This document shows, piece by piece, positions 1-4,530 of a DNA stretch of 5,171 bases. The DNA is from SYFY01 sp043719475. Lineage in GTDB: Bacteria > Pseudomonadota > Gammaproteobacteria > Pseudomonadales > Azotimanducaceae. Positions within the stretch are counted from its first letter, which is position 1. The number at the start of each line of letters is the position of its first letter. The notes under the pieces are model-generated. The model worked only from the letters and a program-made list of their open reading frames with translations, was not told the DNA's origin and did no database searches. The stretch covers positions 1 to 5,171 of the forward strand of contig JAYSTS010000209.1 of NCBI GenBank assembly GCA_043719475.1. The letters are read 5' to 3'. A program made the position numbers and the translations under genes.

Positions 1-626
1 GCCAGCCAACCCGTGCGTCCAACGCCCTGTTCGTTCATGTAAATTCGCAAAACTTCAATAAATAGAACCTCAGACAATTTGGCTAGGACGCTCATGCCCC
101 CCGGGCGTGGGGATCTAGCCTCACTCAGCGCATACCGCAATGATGCCTCTAGCCACGTGCCAGCGTTTGATCCACGTACATTGACTTTGACCAAAGCAGG
201 AAGACCCGCCAAAAGCATACGGGCAAGCCGTGAATCGCACGCCAAATACCCACAAACCAGTCGTGTTACCGCACCGCCCCCACCGTAAGCCAATTGACGA
301 GGGCGTCTTGACAACACAACGTCCAGTTTCGCACCTGTCGCGGCGAGTACGCCAGGCGCCGAAGTCATGCGATGTGCATCGCCCTGAGGAAAGATAATCG
401 CATCACCGGCAATGAGATGCACGGGAGTTTGGCCATCCATCTCAACGTAGCATTCCCCTTCTGTAATCATATGGAAGATCACAACCCGTTCAGCACCAGG
501 CTCCAGCAAGGGCGCTGCTGAATCGGCGTGGGGCGATTGGTAGCACCATGGTGCGGTAAACCGACCATTGATAAAAATAGCACCGATGAGGCGCACCACA
601 CGAAGCGTCTCTGACAACGCATCCAT
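1..626 (-). CDS. AraC-family transcriptional regulator, cupin-type N-terminal domain (partial, C-terminus beyond window)
   Basis: The minus strand is open from an ATG at 626 to the left edge, giving 208 complete codons with no stop. Seen: the N-terminus begins MDALSETLRVVRLIGAIF. A cupin-like core follows at residues about 25-105, including APW at 25-27, FHMITEGECYVEMDG at 51-65 and LIAGDAIIFPQGDAHRM at 71-87. Then come GGGG (115-118), TRLVCGYLAC (121-130) and a helical stretch ending in LAKLSEVLFIEVLRIYM (181-197). Known: this order is typical of the AraC-binding-like cupin domain (Cupin_6 type) in AraC regulators of about 300-320 residues, whose two-HTH DNA-binding domain is C-terminal. That domain would lie off the left edge. 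The start overlaps the stop of the upstream OsmC gene (TGATG) and has no strong Shine-Dalgarno, so coupled translation is likely. Inference: it senses a small molecule made or removed by the neighbouring enzymes and controls the divergent promoters. Cys59, Cys125 and Cys130 could be redox-relevant, but this is unproven. Confidence 0.88.
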   Translation of the reverse strand, partial: MDALSETLRVVRLIGAIFINGRFTAPWCYQSPHADSAAPLLEPGAERVVIFHMITEGECYVEMDGQTPVHLIAGDAIIFPQGDAHRMTSAPGVLAATGAKLDVVLSRRPRQLAYGGGGAVTRLVCGYLACDSRLARMLLAGLPALVKVNVRGSNAGTWLEASLRYALSEARSPRPGGMSVLAKLSEVLFIEVLRIYMNEQGVGRTGWL

Positions 627-1159
627 CAATAAGTGCCTATGTCAATGTGTAGTGCAAAAGGGATCGCATGAGTCAGTGCACAGGGTATGGGTGAATGTCT
701 CAGGCAGCTTTCCACCATGGCACGCAAATCTTCCGGTGGGGTATCGCCAGCAGCGATCTGAACGCGCAATTCCACATCAAAAGGCCCCGCAAAGACGGTC
801 TCACCCGTGGGTTCGAGCATTCCGAGTAACCCCCTGGCGTCTGATCTGCTGCCAGCATGTACCTGTAGCGTATCCAGCGTTACACCCTTGGTTGCGGCGG
901 CCAACATGATCGAGGTTGCCGCACACGCAGCCAATCCCGCGCGAAACAGCCACCCCGGTGTGACCTGATCACCGCTACCGCCGAGTTCTTTGGGCATGTC
1001 GGTCAACACCTTAATGCCATCAGCATGGCTGGTTACCACCCGTGCGCCAGAGACCCACTTGGCAACCGCTGGAGCATCGTCATGAACGCCCGCCTCGGGG
1101 CGCCGCTGAAATGCGGACTCAACCCGCTGCACAGCCGATGCGATAACTTGCATTGTCAT
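626..1159 (-). CDS. OsmC-family protein (OsmC1), possible thiol-dependent peroxidase-like
   Basis: A 177-residue protein of normal OsmC length. An ATG at 1324 would add 55 residues, but the ATG at 1159 has AGGAGA at 1171-1166 with 6-nt spacing. The longer form would also read through the palindromic regulatory region, so 1159 is preferred. Seen: the OsmC core TPGWLFRAGLAAC (67-79), then KGVTLDTLQV (91-100) and DARGLLGM (107-114), a beta-rich segment (126-135), TPPEDLRAMVESC (140-152) and HSPIPCAL (155-162). Known: OsmC/Ohr proteins reduce organic hydroperoxides with two conserved cysteines. Here Cys79 is at the first site. At the second site the residue is Ser156, with Cys152 and Cys160 four residues either side. 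It may therefore use a different resolving cysteine or have a non-peroxidase role. Its stop overlaps the start of the AraC regulator, so the two are probably one transcript in the cytoplasm. Family call is firm; substrate unknown. Confidence 0.9.
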   Translation of the reverse strand: MTMQVIASAVQRVESAFQRRPEAGVHDDAPAVAKWVSGARVVTSHADGIKVLTDMPKELGGSGDQVTPGWLFRAGLAACAATSIMLAAATKGVTLDTLQVHAGSRSDARGLLGMLEPTGETVFAGPFDVELRVQIAAGDTPPEDLRAMVESCLRHSPIPCALTHAIPFALHIDIGTY

Positions 1160-1165
1160 GACCGC

Positions 1166-1171
1166 TCTCCT
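1166..1171 (-). promoter_or_regulatory. Shine-Dalgarno of OsmC1 (AGGAGA)
   Basis: AGGAGA on the minus strand, 6 nt before the ATG at 1159. It decides the start of the OsmC gene in favour of the 177-residue form over the longer open frame that begins at 1324. Confidence 0.8.
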
Positions 1172-1173
1172 GT

Positions 1174-1206
1174 TGATTCGACACAATGGCATTATGTGTC
1201 GATTCA
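1174..1206. repeat. Imperfect palindrome, candidate operator
   Basis: Seen: the arm TGATTCGACACA (1174-1185) and the arm TGTGTCGATTCA (1195-1206) are reverse complements at 11 of 12 positions, around a 9-nt centre (1186-1194). The centre of symmetry is 1190. It sits directly upstream of the OsmC1 Shine-Dalgarno and overlaps a possible minus-strand -10 hexamer (CATAAT, 1196-1191). Inference: a dimeric regulator could bind here and control the leftward OsmC-araC transcript. As RNA it could instead form a stem-loop just before the ribosome site. AraC-family proteins more often use direct repeats, so the binder may be a different protein. Confidence 0.6.
1191..1196 (-). promoter_or_regulatory. 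Possible -10 element of leftward OsmC1-araC promoter
   Basis: CATAAT on the minus strand matches TATAAT at 5 of 6 positions. It would put the transcript start near 1184, giving a leader of about 25 nt that still contains the AGGAGA site. No good -35 hexamer is found 16-18 nt upstream, which would fit an activator-dependent promoter. The element lies inside the palindrome at 1174-1206. Tentative. Confidence 0.3.
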
Positions 1207-1247
1207 TGCTCTCGACGATAGATTTCAGCAGCGTAAGCATCCTATGA

Positions 1248-1261
1248 CGGACGATTGGACA
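1248..1261. repeat. Direct repeat copy 1 (CGGACGATTGGACA)
   Basis: A 14-nt word that recurs at 1310-1323 with one difference (13 of 14 identical). The spacing is 62 nt start to start, close to six helical turns, so both copies face about the same side of the DNA. This is the kind of spaced direct repeat expected of AraC-family sites. Assignment to the neighbouring regulator is inference. Confidence 0.5.
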
Positions 1262-1309
1262 GGAATCGTGGACGTTGAGCCAGTTACATAGCTCAGACGT
1301 GGGGGAATG

Positions 1310-1323
1310 CGGACGATTTGACA
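1310..1323. repeat. Direct repeat copy 2 (CGGACGATTTGACA), contains the -35 of the methyltransferase promoter
   Basis: Second copy of the 14-nt word. The single difference from copy 1 (G to T) creates a perfect TTGACA hexamer at 1318-1323. A regulator bound here would touch or overlap the -35 region of the rightward promoter. Confidence 0.5.
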
Positions 1324-1346
1324 AGTTTTTGCCACGCTGAGATAGG
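1318..1346 (+). promoter_or_regulatory. Candidate sigma70-type promoter of methyltransferase-OsmC2 operon
   Basis: TTGACA at 1318-1323 is a perfect -35. A 17-nt spacer leads to GATAGG at 1341-1346, a weak -10 (3 of 6). Transcription would start near 1353, leaving a leader of about 47 nt. The strong -35 and weak -10, together with the repeat over the -35, suggest regulated use. Mapping of the transcript start is not available here. Confidence 0.4.
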
Positions 1347-1386
1347 ACTACAACGACCTGTCAATGACATAGTGCATTACCACTTT

Positions 1387-1392
1387 AGGAGA
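1387..1392 (+). promoter_or_regulatory. Shine-Dalgarno of methyltransferase (AGGAGA)
   Basis: AGGAGA lies 7 nt before the ATG at 1400. It is the same six bases used by the divergent OsmC1 gene and supports the chosen start. Confidence 0.8.
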
Positions 1393-1399
1393 TCACACC

Positions 1400-2218
1400 A
1401 TGGATACCCCCACCGATTTAACCGCGCTGAAAGGCAGACAACAAACCGCTTGGTCCAGCGGTGACTACGCTGTGATTGGCACCACTTTGCAGATCGTCGG
1501 CGAATCATTGGCCGAGGCCTGCGACCTGTGCTGGGACGAACGGGTTCTTGATGTTGCGGCCGGTAACGGCAATGCCAGTCTGGCGGCAGCGCGACGCGGC
1601 TGCAAAGTCACTTCTACCGATTATGTGGGCTCATTGCTGGATCGCGGCGCTGAACGCGCATCGGCAGAGCATTTGACGATCGATTTCCAGGCGGCGGATG
1701 CGGAGGCGCTTCCATTTGATGACGCCAGTTTTGACGTGGTGTTGTCGACCTTCGGAGTGATGTTCACACCCGACCAGGCCAAAGCAGCGGCCGAAATGGT
1801 GCGTGTGTGCCGACCCGGTGGGCGCATCGGTTTGGCCAATTGGACCCCAGAGGGATTTATCGGGCAAATGTTCAAGACTTTGGGGCGACACCTGCCACCG
1901 CCACCGGGCGTTCAACCGCCTTCGCGTTGGGGAGTGGTGTCGCACTTGGAATCACTGTTCGGATCATCTGCTGCGTCCATCCGCGCGACGCCGTTGATGT
2001 TCAATTTTCGTTACCGATCAGCGGCGCATTTCATCGATGTATTTCGCACCTGGTACGGTCCTGTCCACAAAGCATTTGCTGCTCTGCCTGCCGAGGGCGC
2101 AGCTGCATTGGAAAAAGATCTGACTGAACTGCTCAATCGTATGAACCGTGCAGACAACGGCTCATTGATTATTCCCAGCGAATACCTGGAAATTGTCATC
2201 ACGCGTAGTGGCTCATGA
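1400..2218 (+). CDS. Class I SAM-dependent methyltransferase
   Basis: 272 residues from an ATG with a clear AGGAGA site. Seen: the SAM-binding motif I VLDVAAGNGNAS (49-60), the acidic residue after beta-2 in TSTDYVG (Asp74), motif II AEALPFDDASFDVV (101-114) and motif III RVCRPGGRIGLANW (135-148). These match the Methyltransf_11/UbiE-like fold. The C-terminal half (about 150-272) carries TPEGFIGQMFKTLGRHLPPP and probably forms the substrate-specific cap. No membrane segment or signal peptide is visible, so it should be cytosolic. A CxxC pair (Cys41, Cys44) lies just before motif I; its meaning is unknown. The gene is first in a two-gene operon with the second OsmC protein (ATGA overlap) and is divergent from OsmC1-araC. 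The methyl acceptor cannot be read from sequence. A small-molecule target, perhaps a thiol or quinone-like compound handled together with the OsmC proteins, is inference only. Confidence 0.92.
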   Translation: MDTPTDLTALKGRQQTAWSSGDYAVIGTTLQIVGESLAEACDLCWDERVLDVAAGNGNASLAAARRGCKVTSTDYVGSLLDRGAERASAEHLTIDFQAADAEALPFDDASFDVVLSTFGVMFTPDQAKAAAEMVRVCRPGGRIGLANWTPEGFIGQMFKTLGRHLPPPPGVQPPSRWGVVSHLESLFGSSAASIRATPLMFNFRYRSAAHFIDVFRTWYGPVHKAFAALPAEGAAALEKDLTELLNRMNRADNGSLIIPSEYLEIVITRSGS

Positions 2219-2757
2219 AAACCCTCGTCCAGGATGCTCAGGCACCGCTACGCAGCCAATACAAGGAAACGCCGGCATTGGCCATGGTCATCGACCACGC
2301 GCGTACCTGCGGCACCGATCCCTCAGATCCTTTCCACTCGCGAGTGGAGCCGATGGATGGATGTGGCGTTTTCGTTCCCGTCGGTGTGCACCGGGCCGTC
2401 GGTGGTCTGCATGACGCCCCTACACCCGGGGACATGCTGTGCGCTGCGTTGGCGGCGTGCCAAGACTCAGCGGTCAGAATGGTGGCCAATCGATTGGGTG
2501 TCGAAATCATCAACCTGGAGGTTCGTGTGACTGCAAAAGTGGATGTCCGCGGCGCATTAGGCATGGAGGAGGATGTGCCAGTAGGCTTTCAGTCCATGAC
2601 CTGTGACATCGATTTGAAAGTGAAGGCCGGAACACCTCCCAAATTGTTAGACCGTCTGCGCATGGCAGCGCAAAAGTGCTGCGTGGTACAGCAAACGTTG
2701 CAACGCCCACCTCCGGTGACAACCCGGTTTGAGGTCTATGCAGCTCGCGCGGGATGA
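2215..2757 (+). CDS. OsmC-family protein (OsmC2), possible thiol-dependent peroxidase-like
   Basis: 180 residues. The ATG overlaps the methyltransferase stop (ATGA at 2215-2218). No strong Shine-Dalgarno is seen, so translation is likely coupled. Seen: GLHDAPTPGDMLCAALAAC (64-82), then GVEIINLEVRV (95-105) and DVRGALGM (110-117), FQSMTCDIDLKV (125-136), TPPKLLDRLRMAAQKCC (140-156) and VVQQTL (157-162). Known: this is the OsmC/Ohr pattern, with the first reactive cysteine in the LAAC helix (Cys82) and the second in the later helix. Cys156 aligns with the second site and Cys155 is an extra neighbour. Both conserved cysteines are present, unlike in OsmC1, so a hydroperoxide-reducing role is plausible. 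It shares the TPG-x9-C and D-x-RG-x-LGM skeleton with OsmC1 at identical spacing but is otherwise quite different, so it is not a recent duplicate. It ends its operon and faces the right block tail to tail. Confidence 0.9.
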   Translation: MKTLVQDAQAPLRSQYKETPALAMVIDHARTCGTDPSDPFHSRVEPMDGCGVFVPVGVHRAVGGLHDAPTPGDMLCAALAACQDSAVRMVANRLGVEIINLEVRVTAKVDVRGALGMEEDVPVGFQSMTCDIDLKVKAGTPPKLLDRLRMAAQKCCVVQQTLQRPPPVTTRFEVYAARAG

Positions 2758-2802
2758 GTTCAAATTACCCAGTCTTATGTGTAGCGGCTGCACGTAGGCT
2801 AA
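2758..2802. other. Convergent intergenic gap, no clear terminator
   Basis: A 45-nt gap between the stops of OsmC2 (plus) and the broken dehydrogenase (minus). Only short complementary words are present (GGCT and AGCC, about 2797-2808) and no T-run follows on either strand. This is where the left and right blocks meet. Confidence 0.5.
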
Positions 2803-3697
2803 TCAGCCATTCAACAGAAAATCGTCTCGTGCGCACTCTGGGTCTGGATAGGTGTAAAAGCCTTTGCCCGATTTGACACCGAACTCGCCCCACTCGACCA
2901 TGGCCAGCAACGCGGCTGGCGGCTCGTCGCGCGGGTCCCCTGAGTCTTTGAAGTAGATCCGCTCGACAGCCAGGATCACGTCGAGACCCACGAGGTCCAT
3001 CAAGAAGAAGGGACCATAGGTCATTCCGGTGAAGACCATCCAGGCCCGATCCAGATCGCGAAAGTCGACGAAGCCGTTGGCCCACATGTACAAGGTCTGA
3101 CGCTTGACGACCCGCCAAACACTGTTGAAGGCGAAGCCGAGGATTTCTTTTTGCACCGACAGTGGAACGCATTTCACAGAACGTACGAACTCGCGCGCCA
3201 GCGTCAGCGTCTGGGGCGTCGTGACCTTGCCACCCATGACATCGGCCATGTTCATGCCGACGGCCGGCTGGTAGAAGTGCATGTTGACTCAGCGCTGCAG
3301 TCTGGTCGTGGCGCTTTCGATGCGCGACACAGGCATCGTCGAGCTGTTGGTCGCCAAAATCGCCTCCGGCGGCGCTAGCCGATCGAGTTCTGCGAACACC
3401 GCTCGTTTAACTGGCAGATCTTCCGGGACGACCTCAATGACCAGGTCCGCACCCCGCAACGCGGCCGCAAGATCGGCGTGGACCTCGACCTTGGCGGCAT
3501 GCTGCTCCCACTCTGCAACCGGAAATGTCGGTCCTTTGCGCGTCATGGCCATAGCGTCACGCACCTTGGTCTGCATGCGCTGAAAGGCGTGGGTCGGGGT
3601 CGAAGCCGCAGACGCGGTGGCCGTAGGCGGCGGCCTGAATCGCTACCTGCATGCCCAGTGTTCCAAGGCCGACGACGGCCACGTTGATTGCTTTCAT
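2803..3697 (-). pseudogene. 3-hydroxyacyl-CoA dehydrogenase, broken by a frameshift and an in-frame stop
   Basis: Three aligned pieces make one protein of about 297 residues, a normal length for the family. Piece 1 starts at ATG 3697 (GGAG 9 nt upstream) and reads MKAINVAVVGLGTLGMQVA, with the NAD-binding GxGxxG at residues 10-15 and FDPDP at 32-36. Near 3586-3592 the frame shifts by one extra base or two missing bases. The reading resumes as AFQRMQTKVRDAM, then ADLVIEVVPEDLPVKRAVF and ILATNSSTMPVSRI. A TGA at 3291-3289 interrupts LQR*VNMHFYQP in the same frame. The last piece has the catalytic-type His in HFYQP (3279-3277), an Asn in GFAFNSV and KSGKGFYTYPDP near the end. Known: the intact enzyme oxidises 3-hydroxyacyl-CoA with NAD. 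As written, the protein stops after 46 residues. The start overlaps the hydrolase stop (ATGA), so it was the last gene of that operon. Sequencing error is the main alternative. Confidence 0.85.
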
Positions 3698-4506
3698 GTC
3701 TTCTGGCTCCGGTGTGAATTTAGGAATGACGCGATGTGTTCATTCACGCGTTCTGAATCGGTGATGGGCCCCATGTGGCCCAGACCCTGCAGCATGATCG
3801 GCGTGACCTGGGCCATGGTGGCTGCAAGCAGGCGTGCCACGGACTGCGCCGATTCGGGCGAACGATCGCCCCACATCAGCAGTACCGGGATTTGCAGCGC
3901 AGCGAACGCCGTCGCTGACGCCGCTGGCGTGAAGGTCGCATCGCGCCAGCGAGCGACGTTGCGCACGGAGCGCGCCACCGCGTCCTGCCGCTTGGCGGGC
4001 ATCTCGCGCCAGCTGCCCGGTTTCATCCAAAAGTCGATGAAGCGCTCCGCGGCCAGGGCATCGTCACCGTTGCGAACGCTGGCAGCGGCATCGGCGCAGG
4101 CATGCGAGATGCCGGCGGCAGGCGAGATGCTGGGGTTTTCCCCCGCTACCAGGTAAAACAGGGTCGGCTCGTACACAGCGATGGATAGCACGCGCTGCGG
4201 ATAGCGCACCGCCAGCTGCAGGGCGACAGCGGCTCCGTAAGAGTGGCCCACCAGATGGAAAGGCTCGTCCGATCCGCGCAGCGCGCCGTACAGGAAATCG
4301 ACCTCGGCATCGAACGTCGACCGGGTCGACGGCGGCCACTCGGGACTCTGGCCAGCGCCGTAGCTGTCGGCGGCACGGATGCAAAAGCGATCCGACAACA
4401 GGGTCGAGAGCTGGCGCCACTGCGACGACGTGCTGGCATTGGAGTGAAGACAGACCACGGCTTCGCCGCGCCCCTCTTCCTGGATGAATGGTGTTTGCAG
4501 GTCCAA
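3694..4506 (-). CDS. Alpha/beta hydrolase
   Basis: 270 residues starting with TTG at 4506. GAGGGA (4519-4514) lies 7 nt upstream, and the in-frame stop at 4533-4531 excludes any ATG further up. Seen: strand and oxyanion region AVVCLHSNAS (16-25), DSYGAGQSP (47-55), the nucleophile elbow GHSYGA (87-92, Ser89), the acid in WGDRSPES (Asp214) and the base in GLGHMGPI (His244). The triad is complete and the length is typical of single-domain alpha/beta-fold hydrolases. A cap lies at about 125-195. No signal peptide is visible, so it is likely cytosolic. Its stop overlaps the dehydrogenase start by ATGA, and the glycosyltransferase-like gene ends 24 nt upstream, so all three share a transcript. Known: the fold covers esterases, thioesterases, lipases and C-C hydrolases. 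Beside a CoA-ester dehydrogenase and a glycosyltransferase, an ester or thioester substrate is a fair guess, not a demonstrated one. Confidence 0.9.
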   Translation of the reverse strand: MDLQTPFIQEEGRGEAVVCLHSNASTSSQWRQLSTLLSDRFCIRAADSYGAGQSPEWPPSTRSTFDAEVDFLYGALRGSDEPFHLVGHSYGAAVALQLAVRYPQRVLSIAVYEPTLFYLVAGENPSISPAAGISHACADAAASVRNGDDALAAERFIDFWMKPGSWREMPAKRQDAVARSVRNVARWRDATFTPAASATAFAALQIPVLLMWGDRSPESAQSVARLLAATMAQVTPIMLQGLGHMGPITDSERVNEHIASFLNSHRSQKT

Positions 4507-4513
4507 CGTTGAT

Positions 4514-4519
4514 TCCCTC
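4514..4519 (-). promoter_or_regulatory. Shine-Dalgarno supporting a TTG start (GAGGGA)
   Basis: GAGGGA on the minus strand, 7 nt before TTG 4506, inside the 24-nt gap after the glycosyltransferase stop. There is no in-frame ATG or GTG between that stop and the TTG; an in-frame CTG is present but would overlap this site. Confidence 0.6.
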
Positions 4520-4530
4520 AGATCAGCGCA

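Noticed and set aside
79..288. Small plus-strand open frame of 69 residues
   Set aside because: It lies antisense within the partial AraC regulator, has no recognisable domain and no convincing ribosome site.
1160..1324. N-terminal extension of OsmC1 by 55 residues from an ATG at 1324
   Set aside because: The extension would cross the palindrome and both promoter regions, looks unlike the OsmC family, and ignores the well-placed AGGAGA and ATG at 1159.
626..2757. The two OsmC genes as a recent tandem duplication or mobile-element flank
   Set aside because: They share only the family skeleton and point in opposite directions. No terminal repeats, target duplications or transposase were seen.
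2781..2810. Bidirectional terminator between the convergent genes
   Set aside because: Only 4-5 bp stems such as GGCT/AGCC can form, with no T-run on either side.
2803..3282. C-terminal dehydrogenase piece as a separate 159-residue gene from ATG 3282
   Set aside because: No ribosome site precedes the ATG, it lacks the NAD-binding half, and it continues the same frame across the TGA, so it is better read as part of one broken gene.
3289..3291. TGA as a selenocysteine or recoded codon
   Set aside because: A nearby frameshift also breaks the gene, no stem-loop is evident after the TGA, and 3-hydroxyacyl-CoA dehydrogenases are not known as selenoproteins.
3617..4156. 179-residue plus-strand open frame
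   Set aside because: It is antisense to the alpha/beta hydrolase and the start of the dehydrogenase, both with clear motifs. High GC keeps the shadow frame open.
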